Assembly: GCF_000813985.1 (NCBI RefSeq)
Contig: NZ_JWLJ01000001.1
Coordinates: 1,476,453 to 1,540,452 of the forward strand
From: Ruegeria sp. ANG-R
Lineage (GTDB): Bacteria; Pseudomonadota; Alphaproteobacteria; Rhodobacterales; Rhodobacteraceae
DNA length: 64,000 bases
Direction of reading: 5' to 3'
Part shown: in pieces, positions 1 to 8,790 of the stretch
Numbering within the stretch: position 1 is the stretch's first letter
Layout: each line of letters opens with the position of its first letter
Made by a program: the position numbers and the translations under genes
Notes under the pieces: generated by a model
What the model was told of the DNA's origin: nothing
The model's database searches: none
What the model saw: the letters and a program-made list of their open reading frames with translations, nothing else

Positions 1-472
1 TGGTGGCAAAGTGGCACGGGTCCCATGCACCAGCGCTGATGTGTTTGACGCCGACTTTTGAGTATTCCTCGTCCCAGATTTCGTTCAGGCCCCACTGGTT
101 AAACAGTACGGGCACGTCGAGCGAATACCGCGAGGCGAAGGGAAAGTAGCCGCCGAACACTGTCACTTCGGTGGGCGAGGCCATCGAGTCATCGTCCGAC
201 TGCACCGCATCGATTGTGCCCTTCTGCATGGCACGGAACAGCTCTCCGGTGGGGACAAGCTGATCGGCGTAGAACAGCTCGATCTGCATCCGGTCGCCTG
301 CGATCTTGTTGAACATCTCGATGGCGGGGTCGATCACATGCGCGGCCAGCGCGGGACCTGCATAGGTCTGCATCCGCCATGTGATTTTGCCCTGCGCCAG
401 TGCCGGTGTGGCCAGAGGCGCAGCAGCAACCCCTACCCCGGCGGTTTTCAGAAACTTACGTCTTGTCGTCAT
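1..472 (-). CDS. TRAP transporter substrate-binding protein, DctP family (partial, C-terminus outside window)
   Basis: This is the N-terminal part of a periplasmic solute-binding protein of a TRAP transporter; it captures the substrate and delivers it to the DctQM membrane complex. The start at 472 gives a twin-arginine type signal (MTTRRKFLKTAG, then an Ala-rich stretch ending in ALAQG), followed by the typical ITWRMQTY opening of DctP proteins. The gene runs off the left edge, so only about 157 residues are visible. It is the last gene of the operon formed with the two permease genes and the amidohydrolase upstream. The substrate cannot be read from this fragment; the linked amidohydrolase hints at an acidic or N-acylated amino acid. 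Confidence 0.9.
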   Translation of the reverse strand, partial: MTTRRKFLKTAGVGVAAAPLATPALAQGKITWRMQTYAGPALAAHVIDPAIEMFNKIAGDRMQIELFYADQLVPTGELFRAMQKGTIDAVQSDDDSMASPTEVTVFGGYFPFASRYSLDVPVLFNQWGLNEIWDEEYSKVGVKHISAGAWDPCHFAT

Positions 473-523
473 ATCAATTTCCTCTCCGTTGAAGTTTGAG
501 TGCCCGTTTGCCGGGCCTTCTAG

Positions 524-1843
524 TTAATTTCCATAAACATATCCGGGCAGCCACAGGGCGATCTCGGGAAATATCATGATAATCGTGAGCGCCAGTACCA
601 TCACGCCGACAAAGGGAAAGATCGAGCGATAGATGTCTTTCAGACTGATCTCGGGCGGCGCCATTGCACGCATCAGAAACAGGTTATAGCCAAAGGGTGG
701 CGTCATATAGGCGATCTGAGTTGTAATCGTATACAGCACACCATACCAAATCAGATCAAAACCAAGCGCTCCGACCAAAGGCACATAAAGCGGGGCCACG
801 ATGACCAGCATGGCGGTGTCATCAAGGAAGGTTCCCATCACGATAAAGCTCAACTGCATCAGGATCAGGATCATCCATGGCGACAGGCCCAGTTGTTCGG
901 TGAACAGGTTGTCGATGGCTTTGACCGCCCCCAACCCGTCGAACACCGCACCGAAGCCCAGCGCGGCCAGGATAATCCACATGAACATGCAGGAAATCGC
1001 CAATGTCTGCTTGGTGCAGTCTTCAAATATCTTCCATGTCATCCGGCGTTTGAGGATCGAAGCCACCAGCGCCGCCAGCGCGCCTATCGCCGAGCTTTCG
1101 ACCAGCGAGGTCCAGCCATTGACGAATGGCAGCATCATGGCCGCAAAGATGATCAGAGGCAGCGCACCTGCCCCCAGCAGCCGGATTTTTTCGGCCCGCG
1201 GCACTTCATGCGTGTCCTTCATGGCAGGGCCGAGTTCGGGCTGAATACGGCAGCGTATCCAGATATAGAGGATGAATAACGACGCCATCAGCAGCCCCGG
1301 TACAATCCCGGCCAGCCATAGCTGGCCCACCGGTTGACGCGCGATCATGGCATACAGGACCAGAACCACTGATGGCGGCACGAGTATCCCGAGGCTCGAC
1401 CCGGCCTGGATAACCCCCGTCACCATGGTCTTGTCATACCCGCGCCGCAGCAGTTCCGGCAGCGCTATCGTCGCGCCGATTGCCATGCCCGCCACGCTCA
1501 GGCCATTCATGGCTGACACCAGAACCATCAAACCGATGGTTCCTATCGCCAGCCCACCATTCACCGGGCCCATCCAGACGTGAAACATGCGATACAGGTC
1601 ATCCGCCAAACGGCTTTCGCTCAGCACGTAGCCCATGAATATGAACATCGGCAGCGTCAGCAACGGGTACCATTTCATCAGTTTCATCGCCGCCGAAAAC
1701 GTGATGTCCTGCCCGCCGGTGCCCCACAACGCCAGCGCAGCGATCGTTGCCACCGCGCCGATGGCACCAAAGACACGCTGCCCGGTAAAGAGCATCAGCA
1801 TCATCAATGCGAACATGAAGATGGCGATATATTCCTGACTCAT
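524..1843 (-). CDS. dctM: TRAP transporter large permease, DctM family
   Basis: Large membrane subunit of a TRAP transporter, about 439 residues and almost entirely hydrophobic, as expected for a 12-helix DctM protein that uses the Na+ gradient to import the substrate. Characteristic stretches are visible, such as GSSLGILVPPSVVLVLY and TPPFGYNLFLMRAM. The start at 1843 (MSQEYIAIFMFALM) is preferred over longer open frames because it overlaps the stop of the small permease by four bases (ATGA), indicating translational coupling, and begins directly with a membrane helix. Substrate unknown. Confidence 0.93.
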   Translation of the reverse strand: MSQEYIAIFMFALMMLMLFTGQRVFGAIGAVATIAALALWGTGGQDITFSAAMKLMKWYPLLTLPMFIFMGYVLSESRLADDLYRMFHVWMGPVNGGLAIGTIGLMVLVSAMNGLSVAGMAIGATIALPELLRRGYDKTMVTGVIQAGSSLGILVPPSVVLVLYAMIARQPVGQLWLAGIVPGLLMASLFILYIWIRCRIQPELGPAMKDTHEVPRAEKIRLLGAGALPLIIFAAMMLPFVNGWTSLVESSAIGALAALVASILKRRMTWKIFEDCTKQTLAISCMFMWIILAALGFGAVFDGLGAVKAIDNLFTEQLGLSPWMILILMQLSFIVMGTFLDDTAMLVIVAPLYVPLVGALGFDLIWYGVLYTITTQIAYMTPPFGYNLFLMRAMAPPEISLKDIYRSIFPFVGVMVLALTIIMIFPEIALWLPGYVYGN

Positions 1844-2421
1844 GCCCGCTTGACCCCGATTTCCTGCCCGTTGATCCGGGCTATGTCTTTGAAAAATTCG
1901 GAAATTGCCTGCAGTAACATCAGGAAGAAACCGAACACCATGATCGCCTTGACCGGCCAGATATAGGGTCGCCACGCAGTGGACGAACGTTCCAGCCGTC
2001 CGATTTCCTCGCTTCCGGTCAATAGTCCGGTGAAATATGAAACGGGCTCGTCACCCCAATAGCCAAGACTATAGGCGGTCGAACCCAGCCCTCCGTAGAA
2101 CAACACGCCCAGATAGAGGATAAGCAGCAGTACCGTACAGGCGTCGAACCACGCTTTCCGGCGCGGGCTCCAGTTATGATAGAACAGGTCCATGCGCACG
2201 TTCGAACCCAATTGGATCGAATACGGGCCTCCGACGATGTAGTAGGTCACCATGGCGAACTGCGCCATTTCCAGCGTCCAGAGCGATGGCAGGAAGAAGG
2301 TTTTCGAAATCGAGGACCACAACAGGATGCCCATCATTACGAACAGGCCCCACATCATAACCCGCCCAATCCGATAGTTCACCGCATCGACAATGCGTAC
2401 ATATGCGGCCATCATCTTCAT
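1840..2421 (-). CDS. dctQ: TRAP transporter small permease, DctQ family
   Basis: Small four-helix membrane subunit that bridges the binding protein and DctM. The 193-residue product has hydrophobic segments around residues 20-45, 55-80, 95-120 and 155-180. The start at 2421 (MKMMAAYVRIVDAV) overlaps the stop codon of the amidohydrolase by one base (TGATG), so the upstream extension in the same frame is not needed. It is translationally coupled at both ends within the four-gene operon. A 193-residue DctQ is on the long side but normal for the family. Confidence 0.88.
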   Translation of the reverse strand: MKMMAAYVRIVDAVNYRIGRVMMWGLFVMMGILLWSSISKTFFLPSLWTLEMAQFAMVTYYIVGGPYSIQLGSNVRMDLFYHNWSPRRKAWFDACTVLLLILYLGVLFYGGLGSTAYSLGYWGDEPVSYFTGLLTGSEEIGRLERSSTAWRPYIWPVKAIMVFGFFLMLLQAISEFFKDIARINGQEIGVKRA

Positions 2422-3212
2422 CAGGCAACGCCCCTGCCCCGAATGGCATCCAACGTCCTGCCAATCCATGGCACCAGCGCATCGGCCATGGCCTGCTGTT
2501 GCTCGGGCGTTTGAATCAGGTCATTGCGGATTTCGATCATGACGTTCAGCAGTCCACGCGGTGCGGCATGGAAATCCAGCGTATGGGCCACTCCGTCGGC
2601 GGCCGAATACGGTTCGTTCAGGCGCGTTGTCAGCATCAGATTCGGGGCCGCTGTTTCCATCATCTCCAGCGCAAAGCGGTCATCCTCACCATGCAACACG
2701 CCCAGCTCGACGGACCGGCTCTGCCCGCGATACACTGGCGTGAAACTGTGGATCGTCACCATCAGCTCAAGCGTATCGCTGAAGCGATCGAGCATTCCCC
2801 GGAGTTCACTGCAAAAAGGTGTGTAGACCTCGGCGACCCGAGTTTCGCGTTCCATCTCAGACAGGTCGGCGTTACCCGGAATGACGATGTCCTCGCTTCT
2901 GGCGGGCATCGCATCGCTGGCCTCTGGCGGGCGGTTGCAATCGTAGACCAACCGCGACACACCGCCAAAGACCAACGCGGCTGACATCTGGTCGGCGACA
3001 GCCTGCGCCACCGGCAAGGCACCGGGGTCCCAGGCGATATGGCTGCACAGCGCGCTCTGGCTCAGCCCCATATCCCTCAACGCGTCCGGAATCCGACGCG
3101 AAGCATGTTCGCACACAACGATAACCGACGGGGCATCCGTCGGTTCGAGGGTATGAACTACCGTTCCAAAATCCGGGTGTCCGGCAGATGTGAGACTGTC
3201 ATGTGATTCCAT
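2421..3212 (-). CDS. N-formylglutamate amidohydrolase family protein
   Basis: First gene of the TRAP operon. The 263-residue product carries family hallmarks: VVCEHASRRIP near residue 32 (metal-binding Glu and His), an IAWDPGA motif near 59, SRLVYDCNRPP near 85, TIHSFTPVY near 153 and a C-terminal VMIEIRNDLI segment. Known members hydrolyse N-formylglutamate to formate and glutamate in histidine degradation, but no hut genes are present here. Co-transcription with a TRAP importer suggests (inference) that it processes the imported compound, perhaps an N-acylated acidic amino acid. The exact substrate is uncertain. Confidence 0.88.
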   Translation of the reverse strand: MESHDSLTSAGHPDFGTVVHTLEPTDAPSVIVVCEHASRRIPDALRDMGLSQSALCSHIAWDPGALPVAQAVADQMSAALVFGGVSRLVYDCNRPPEASDAMPARSEDIVIPGNADLSEMERETRVAEVYTPFCSELRGMLDRFSDTLELMVTIHSFTPVYRGQSRSVELGVLHGEDDRFALEMMETAAPNLMLTTRLNEPYSAADGVAHTLDFHAAPRGLLNVMIEIRNDLIQTPEQQQAMADALVPWIGRTLDAIRGRGVA

Positions 3213-3335
3213 GCGGAAAAATCTCTACATCCAACCTTAACCTGTCAATATTTTTCCCGTAAAAGATTCTCCACACCTGTTTCGAATGTCAAAAATTACA
3301 CATATGGTGGTCATCAACAAACGAAGGAGTATTCC
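3213..3335. promoter_or_regulatory. Divergent promoter region between the TRAP operon and its RpiR-type regulator
   Basis: This 123-base AT-rich gap separates two divergently transcribed units, the TRAP/amidohydrolase operon (minus) and the regulator (plus), so it must hold both promoters and is the natural place for the regulator's operator. A good Shine-Dalgarno sequence (AAGGAG, 3324-3329) precedes the regulator's GTG start. TGTCAA occurs twice (near 3243 and 3288), but I cannot define an operator with confidence. Confidence 0.5.
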
Positions 3336-4205
3336 GTGCGAGTGACTGAGAGACTCCTTGCGCATCGCGAGAAGATGACGCCATCGGAGCGGCAGTTGGT
3401 GAATGTGCTGCTGGACGATTACCCGATGGCAGGGCTGGGCAGCATAACAGAACTGGCCAGCACCGCCTCGGTCTCGACCACCACGGTCGCCCGGATGCTG
3501 CAGAAAACCGGATTTGGCGGATACCCGCAGTTTCAGGCCGCGATCCGGAGCGAGGTCAAAGAGATGATCTCGGGGCCCGTCGCCAAGCGCGATGTCTGGC
3601 AGAACGACCTGCCCGAGGAACACATCCTGAACCGGTACTCAAGGCAGGCGCTGGAAAACCAGCGACGTTCGATCGATGAGATTGACCCAGAGGAATTCGA
3701 CAGCTTTTGCCGCCTTCTGTGCGACCCCAAACGGCGTATTTTCATCACCGGTGGGCGCATTACGGGCACGCTGGCGCAGTATTTGTACTTGCACCTGCAA
3801 ATGATACGCCCTGACGTAAAGATTCTCTCGGATGCTGCTTCGTGGACACATGATTTGCTTGAGGTGCGGGAAGGCGATGTGCTGGTGGCGCTGGATGTAC
3901 GGCGTTATGAGAACACGACCCTGCTGATTGGGCAGCTTTGCCACGAACGAGGGGCCGAGGTTATGCTGTTGACCGATCAATGGCGGTCGCCCATTCATCG
4001 GCTGGCGAAACATACATTCGCCGCGCGCATCGCAGTGCCTTCGGCCTGGGACTCCATGGCATCGCTTCTTATACTTCTGGAATGCGTAATCGCCGAAATG
4101 CAGGAGCGTCTGTGGGACAGCGTGAAAGAACGCACCGACGAGCTGGAACAGGCTTTCGACCGGACGAAGCTGTTCCGCAAGTTCGGCCAAAGCTCAGGCT
4201 CCTGA
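3336..4205 (+). CDS. MurR/RpiR family transcriptional regulator
   Basis: DNA-binding regulator of 289 residues with an N-terminal HTH_6 domain (about residues 1-77; SITELASTASVSTTTVARML is the recognition region) and a C-terminal SIS sugar-phosphate-type domain (about 115-260, with the RRIFITGGRITGT start). The GTG start is supported by AAGGAG seven bases upstream. It lies divergent to the amidohydrolase/TRAP operon and probably controls it in response to the substrate or a derivative. SIS domains normally sense phosphosugars, but in this context the ligand could differ. Confidence 0.9.
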   Translation: MRVTERLLAHREKMTPSERQLVNVLLDDYPMAGLGSITELASTASVSTTTVARMLQKTGFGGYPQFQAAIRSEVKEMISGPVAKRDVWQNDLPEEHILNRYSRQALENQRRSIDEIDPEEFDSFCRLLCDPKRRIFITGGRITGTLAQYLYLHLQMIRPDVKILSDAASWTHDLLEVREGDVLVALDVRRYENTTLLIGQLCHERGAEVMLLTDQWRSPIHRLAKHTFAARIAVPSAWDSMASLLILLECVIAEMQERLWDSVKERTDELEQAFDRTKLFRKFGQSSGS

Positions 4206-4285
4206 CGTCGCTGCTGACGTTTCACAAGGTACAACTGCGCGTGAGCACTGTTGTCAGATGATGCGCAGGCCGTACACTCCGGCTC

Positions 4286-5173
4286 ATGACATTCATTGCT
4301 GAAAACCAACTACCGCTGCTGATCCTGTTCTTTCTGATCGGATTGATCGGCACTGGTTTCCTGTTCCGTAAGCCAGCGGGTCATCGGGCGTGGAAACTGG
4401 CGGATCTGGTCTGGGTCGTGCTGGGTGGAATCGGTGCACTGGTCGCGGTGTTGGCCGGGCTCTATACATCGGACAGTTCGCGGCTGGACCGACAGATTGA
4501 CGTCGCCTACGCCGCCACGCTTGCCTTTGATCGCGATGCCGCACGCTTTCGATTGCGGTTCTGTGATCCGGCATATGATCCGGACACCGCAGTGCTATGT
4601 GAAAAGGTCGAGTTCCTATCGGCTTCAACCGCCAGCAACGCGGATTTACCGTTGTTCATCGCCGTAACGAATGAAGTCGCGCCGCTGCAAGGGCTGCATT
4701 TTCTGTTCGGTCGCGCATCGAAGGACGACATGGAAGAGGCGCGTGACATGGCCGCCAAGGCCGATGCATTCAGTATCGAACAGTTCCTGGTCTTCACCTC
4801 GCTGGATGAGGCCACGCAAGAAGCCATTGACAACATGCGTCGCAAAGTGCCCGCCATCGCCGGGGACTACCTGATCCTCGCCCAGAGCTATGACGATCTG
4901 GTTGAGCAGGTCGGCAAGCTCAAGGATGAATGGGAATACCTGCAGGCCAATGCACATATATTGGTCTTGCAGATTATCGCGCTGTGCCTTGTCAGTTTCG
5001 CCGCGCCCTTCCGCCTTGGAAAATCCATTGTCGAACTGCGCACCGCGTTCAACGCCGATACGCCTGCGCCAGTTGATGAGGATCAGCCCCCAGAAAGTAC
5101 CGCATCAGAGTCCAAAGGTTCCGCGCGCCCCGTCGAAACCAGCCCTGACGGATATAGCGTTCCGCACTCGTAA
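4286..5173 (+). CDS. Uncharacterised membrane protein
   Basis: No family recognised. The 295-residue product has two N-terminal hydrophobic helices (about residues 9-27 and 40-61), a soluble, probably periplasmic, central domain of roughly 160 residues with two cysteines (RFRLRFCDP and AVLCEKVEF), a charged helical stretch near 195-220 and a third membrane helix around 223-245. The last 50 residues are Pro/Ser/Glu-rich and probably disordered. Its final 125 bases overlap, tail to tail, the coding end of the glycosyltransferase on the other strand. No functional link to its neighbours is evident. Confidence 0.75.
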   Translation: MTFIAENQLPLLILFFLIGLIGTGFLFRKPAGHRAWKLADLVWVVLGGIGALVAVLAGLYTSDSSRLDRQIDVAYAATLAFDRDAARFRLRFCDPAYDPDTAVLCEKVEFLSASTASNADLPLFIAVTNEVAPLQGLHFLFGRASKDDMEEARDMAAKADAFSIEQFLVFTSLDEATQEAIDNMRRKVPAIAGDYLILAQSYDDLVEQVGKLKDEWEYLQANAHILVLQIIALCLVSFAAPFRLGKSIVELRTAFNADTPAPVDEDQPPESTASESKGSARPVETSPDGYSVPHS

Positions 5174-5723
5174 CCGCATCCGCCTTCAACAGCACCGGGC
5201 GCGGTAATGCACGGATCAGTGCGACATCCTCCATCAACGGCTGATCCGGGAACCCGCCCGTCGAGGCATAGTCCTGACGGCGCACCAACAGCCCCTGATC
5301 GCCATAGGGCAATCCGAACACACGGCTGCGCAGATTGGCCCAACCCGCCACCCAACGCGCGCCGAAACCGCTGGCGCGAAACCGCAATCGGAAAGCTGCC
5401 GGACGGGCGGTTTTCAGATGCTCTGCCACCACGGTACTCCAACCCGGCTGCAGTTCCGTATCGGCGTGCAGGATCAGCAGCCACTCACCAGTGGCCTCGG
5501 CACAGCCCCGCCGCAACTGACCACCACGTGACGGTGGGCCTGATACGATCCGCGCGCCTGCTTCATCAGCCATCTCACGTGTCGGGTCATCCGAACCGCC
5601 GTCGGTTACGATCAGTTCCCGGATCAGGCCCTGATGCAGCCCCTCCATCAACGACTGCAGGGTTACTTGCAGAATGGGTCCCGCGTTCAGGGTCGGGATC
5701 ACGATGCTGATCGGGGCTGACAC
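5049..5723 (-). CDS. Family 2 glycosyltransferase, TIGR04283-like
   Basis: GT-A fold glycosyltransferase of 224 residues. It opens with SIVIPTLNAG, followed by TDGGSDD (nucleotide binding), a LHADTE motif (DXD-equivalent, metal binding), and GLPYGDQGLLVRR with GGFP, the pattern of the TIGR04283 family linked elsewhere to arsenosugar or other small glycoconjugate synthesis. The start codon is GTG at 5723. No partner radical-SAM or arsenic gene is adjacent, so the acceptor is unknown. The 3' end overlaps the convergent membrane-protein gene by 125 bases. Confidence 0.85.
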   Translation of the reverse strand: MSAPISIVIPTLNAGPILQVTLQSLMEGLHQGLIRELIVTDGGSDDPTREMADEAGARIVSGPPSRGGQLRRGCAEATGEWLLILHADTELQPGWSTVVAEHLKTARPAAFRLRFRASGFGARWVAGWANLRSRVFGLPYGDQGLLVRRQDYASTGGFPDQPLMEDVALIRALPRPVLLKADAVTSAERYIRQGWFRRGARNLWTLMRYFLGADPHQLAQAYRR

Positions 5724-5796
5724 GTCTTAAACCCTCTGGTCATGGCGGCGCGATCTCCTATATCACGAGGCCAGACGAAATGACGAGGATCAACCC

Positions 5797-6534
5797 ATGC
5801 CCAATCGCCGCATTCTGCGCCTGACCGGCAAGGATACAGACAGCTTTCTGCAGGGGCTGATCACAAATGACGTAAAGCGGCTGGATGATGGGCTTGTCTA
5901 CGCAGCCCTTCTGACTCCGCAAGGAAAATACCTAGCAGATTTCTTTCTGAAACGGGATGGAGATTCGGTGCTGCTCGATGTGGCTGAGGGGCTGGCGGAC
6001 GGGTTGGCCAAACGCCTGACAATGTACAAGCTGCGCGCAGATGTTACCATCGAGGAGACCGACCTGAACCTGCAGCGCGGCACCGGTACGCCGCCGCAAG
6101 GCGCCCTGCCCGATCCGCGCAACCCCGATCTTGGATGGCGCGCCTACTCCACAGCGCCAGCGAGCGACGATGGCACCGACTGGGACGCGATCCGTGTTCG
6201 CCATTGCATCCCGGAGACCGGCATCGAACTCACGCCTGACAGCTATATTCTCGAGGCCGGTTTCGAGGCGCTCAATGGTCTCGACTTCAAGAAAGGCTGC
6301 TATGTCGGTCAGGAAGTGACCGCCCGCATGAAACACAAGACGCAGTTGCGAAAGGGGCTGCGGATTGTCGAGGCGACGGGTGACGCACCGGTCGGAACGG
6401 AGATTCTGTCGGACGGCAAGCCCGCCGGTGTGTTGTTCACTCAATCCGGCGGCAAGGCCATAGCATATCTGCGGCTGGATCGCGCCGGCGATAACATGCA
6501 GGCAGGCGACGCAACGCTAAAGCTGCCGGGCTGA
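5797..6534 (+). CDS. ygfZ: Folate-binding protein YgfZ/GcvT-like
   Basis: Single gene encoding 245 residues with the YgfZ signature KGCYVGQEVTARMKH near residue 170, and an N-terminal GcvT-like folate-binding half (LQGLITNDV near residue 20). YgfZ/IBA57 proteins are tetrahydrofolate-dependent helpers in repair or assembly of certain Fe-S enzymes and of tRNA-modifying enzymes such as MiaB. The length is shorter than E. coli YgfZ (about 326) but usual for alphaproteobacteria. The ATG follows an ACGAGG-like Shine-Dalgarno sequence. Confidence 0.88.
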   Translation: MPNRRILRLTGKDTDSFLQGLITNDVKRLDDGLVYAALLTPQGKYLADFFLKRDGDSVLLDVAEGLADGLAKRLTMYKLRADVTIEETDLNLQRGTGTPPQGALPDPRNPDLGWRAYSTAPASDDGTDWDAIRVRHCIPETGIELTPDSYILEAGFEALNGLDFKKGCYVGQEVTARMKHKTQLRKGLRIVEATGDAPVGTEILSDGKPAGVLFTQSGGKAIAYLRLDRAGDNMQAGDATLKLPG

Positions 6535-6638
6535 CTTTGTTGCCGAACCGGCACGCCCTTCTGTCCGATATGGTTTGCGTATTTGAACCGACCGGGTCGC
6601 ACGCTATCACTGACAAAATGGCCTAACGGAATACGAGC

Positions 6639-7577
6639 ATGTTTCGCCTCTACACCGCGATATGGCGCGTCAGCGCCAGACGTCAGATCATTCTCATTTT
6701 GCTCTCGCTGGCCGTGGCCGCCCTGGCTGCTGTACCGCTGGAGTTCCAGCGCGAGATCATCAACCATCTGACATCGGACAGTATCAAGGTTCCCCATCTG
6801 CTTCTTCTGGGGGCCGGGATGATGGGCGTCATCCTCTTGAGCCTGGCCCTGAAATGGGTTCTCGGGTACCGCGCGGGGACACTGGGCGAGGACATCATTC
6901 GCCTGATCCGGGGACGGCTGCTTGTCCGCGCAATCGATATCAGCGAAGAGGGACAAGACCTTCGTTCAGGTACAATGACCACCGCGATATCGGCTGAGGC
7001 TGAAGAGCTTGGGAAGTTCGCAGGTGGCGCGTTTTCAGATCCGGTCGTGCAGATCGGCACGCTGTTCAGCGTGATTGGCTACATCTCTTCCACCCAACCC
7101 GGGCTGGGGTTGATCGCATTCTCAATGATCGTACCGCAGATCGTTATCGTGTTGGCCTCGCAGCGCAAAGTAAACATCTTTGTGGCCGAACGCGTTCGTA
7201 TCCTGCGCAGCGCGACCGACCGTCTGACCCATGAAGACATCGAGGCGGCCTCGAAGGCGATTCAGAAGGAATTCGACGAGATCTTCGATACGCGCCGCAG
7301 GATGTTCATCTGGAAGCTTTCTGCCAAGTTCCTGCTGAGCGTTATCAACGGAGCAGGAACAGTCGGAGTACTGATGCTGGGGGGCTGGCTGGTTTTACAG
7401 GGCAAAACCGATGTGGGCACGGTGGTCGCGGCGATCAGCGGCCTCAGCCGCATACAGGGACCGACGGCATTCCTGATCACATTCTACAGACAGGTCAGCG
7501 CCAATCGCATCAAATTCGATCTGATGCGGGAGCTGTTCGGCGATCACCCCGAGCGCTACCGAATCCGGGGCCATTAA
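6639..7577 (+). CDS. ABC exporter transmembrane domain protein without an ATPase domain
   Basis: A 312-residue protein that resembles the type-1 ABC transmembrane domain only: hydrophobic helices near 18-36, 55-80, 130-150, 155-172, 235-260 and 265-285, with the soluble coupling regions of exporters between them. No Walker A, LSGGQ signature or Walker B motif is present, and a terminator follows the stop almost at once, so this is not a window or frame artefact. It could pair with an ATPase encoded elsewhere or have another role. No ATPase gene is adjacent. Confidence 0.75.
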   Translation: MFRLYTAIWRVSARRQIILILLSLAVAALAAVPLEFQREIINHLTSDSIKVPHLLLLGAGMMGVILLSLALKWVLGYRAGTLGEDIIRLIRGRLLVRAIDISEEGQDLRSGTMTTAISAEAEELGKFAGGAFSDPVVQIGTLFSVIGYISSTQPGLGLIAFSMIVPQIVIVLASQRKVNIFVAERVRILRSATDRLTHEDIEAASKAIQKEFDEIFDTRRRMFIWKLSAKFLLSVINGAGTVGVLMLGGWLVLQGKTDVGTVVAAISGLSRIQGPTAFLITFYRQVSANRIKFDLMRELFGDHPERYRIRGH

Positions 7578-7603
7578 AAAAGGGCCGCAATGCGACCCTT
7601 TTT
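7576..7603. terminator. Bidirectional intrinsic terminator
   Basis: A hairpin whose arms (AAAAAGGGCCGC and GCGACCCTTTTT) pair except at one position around a three-base loop. The A-run on one side and the T-run on the other give a U-tract in both directions. It lies between two convergent genes (ABC membrane domain, plus; efp, minus) and serves both. Confidence 0.85.
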
Positions 7604-7623
7604 CGAAGCCAACCCGAAGCGGA

Positions 7624-8187
7624 TCAGGCGCGTTCGGAATATTCCATTGTCTCGGTATTGACCACGATCATCTCATCCTGACCGACAAAAGGCGGCACCA
7701 TGACCTTGACGCCGTTGTCAAGCACTGCGGGCTTGAACGAGTTCGCTGCGGTTTGCCCTTTCACAACCGGCTCAGTCTCGACAATCTTGCAGGTGACTTT
7801 CTGCGGCAGCGTAGCATTCAGCGCCTCGCTTTCGTAGAATTCCACCACAATGGTCATGCCGTCCTGCAGAAACGGGCGGCGCTCACCCAGCAGATCTGCG
7901 GGCAGTTCGATTTGCTCATAGGTCTCGGAATCCATGAACACCAGCATACCATCGGATTCGTACAGGAACTGCTGATCCTTTTGTTCAAGGCGCACGCGTT
8001 CGACTTTGTCGGCCGAGCGGAAACGTTCGTTCAGTTTCGACCCATTGCGCAGGTTGCGCAGCTCGACCTGTGCAAAAGCGCCGCCTTTACCGGGTTTTAC
8101 GTGATCCACTTTGACCGCCGCCCACAGCCCGCCGTTATGCTCAAGCACATTGCCGGGGCGAATTTCGTTCCCATTTATCTTGGGCAT
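7624..8187 (-). CDS. efp: Elongation factor P
   Basis: 187-residue EF-P, which binds the ribosome next to the E site and relieves stalling at polyproline stretches. All three beta-barrel domains are present: the N-terminal KOW-like domain with loop [11 protein letters not shown] carrying the modifiable Lys near residue 34, the middle OB domain ([18 protein letters not shown]) and the C-terminal OB domain ending in [24 protein letters not shown]. Single gene with its own terminator. The enzyme that would modify the Lys is not in this window. Confidence 0.97.
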   Translation of the reverse strand: MPKINGNEIRPGNVLEHNGGLWAAVKVDHVKPGKGGAFAQVELRNLRNGSKLNERFRSADKVERVRLEQKDQQFLYESDGMLVFMDSETYEQIELPADLLGERRPFLQDGMTIVVEFYESEALNATLPQKVTCKIVETEPVVKGQTAANSFKPAVLDNGVKVMVPPFVGQDEMIVVNTETMEYSERA

Positions 8188-8406
8188 TACATAAATCCTT
8201 CACAAACGGTTGATGCGTCAGTTGTTGTCCCTATATCTGGCGTGACCACACCTGACAAGACAACGAAACCTAGTGCTGCACGCGCAGCAAGCTATGCAAA
8301 TGACGCAACGCAACTATGCAATTTAGGTGTATCCGAATCGCATGTAATAGGTCATAAGGACCGTCACGCCGAAAATTGCAAGAGCAAGAAAAACAGGAAA
8401 GACGAG

Positions 8407-8727
8407 ATGAGAGATTTCGTTGACGGCACTGCCTTTAACAACGAACAAGGCAATCGTGCACGCAAACTTTTCGCAGCCGTTGTACTGGCTGCGCTGGATG
8501 ACGCCATCGCTGACGACAAGAAGTATGGCAACGGACCGGAACAAATCGCCCGCTGGGCCCGTTCGCGCGATGGGCGCGAGGTTTTGTCATGCGCCGGGAT
8601 TGACCCCAATGAGCGGGTTGTCGGCGGATTGATGGAATTCGTTGGTCGTGGCGTACGGACGTCTGTGGCGTTGTCACGCGAAGAAAGCGAACGCCGGAAT
8701 GCGGCTCAGCAGGCCGAAGCGGCCTGA
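8407..8727 (+). CDS. Small conserved roseobacter protein (possibly DUF6280 family)
   Basis: A 106-residue, soluble, mostly helical protein. The start at 8407 (MRDFVDGTAFNNE) is chosen because AGGAAAG lies just upstream and the longer upstream frame is only the antisense shadow of efp. No catalytic motif is visible; the sequence is rich in Ala, Arg and acidic residues (FAAVVLAALDDAIADDKKYG, then a GREVLSCAGIDPNERVV stretch). I associate this type with DUF6280 from memory, which needs checking. It is followed by a strong terminator, so it forms a single-gene unit. Confidence 0.7.
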   Translation: MRDFVDGTAFNNEQGNRARKLFAAVVLAALDDAIADDKKYGNGPEQIARWARSRDGREVLSCAGIDPNERVVGGLMEFVGRGVRTSVALSREESERRNAAQQAEAA

Positions 8728-8746
8728 TTGATCCCCGCATCCGATT

Positions 8747-8784
8747 GAAAAAACGCGCCCTGAACAGGGGCGCGTTTTTCTTTT
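8747..8784. terminator. Bidirectional intrinsic terminator
   Basis: Arms AAAAAACGCGCCC and GGGCGCGTTTTT form a long GC-rich stem with A/T flanks around a small loop (TGAACA plus one G), followed by CTTTT. It lies between the small plus-strand gene and the convergent minus-strand membrane protein gene and can terminate both. Confidence 0.88.
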
Positions 8785-8790
8785 ATGAGA

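Noticed and set aside
8323..8424. Minus-strand frame ending in a short hydrophobic segment (possible small membrane protein)
   Set aside because: The hydrophobic stretch is plausible, but there is no ATG, GTG or TTG with a ribosome-binding site in a suitable place, and the 5' part lies antisense to the small plus-strand gene.
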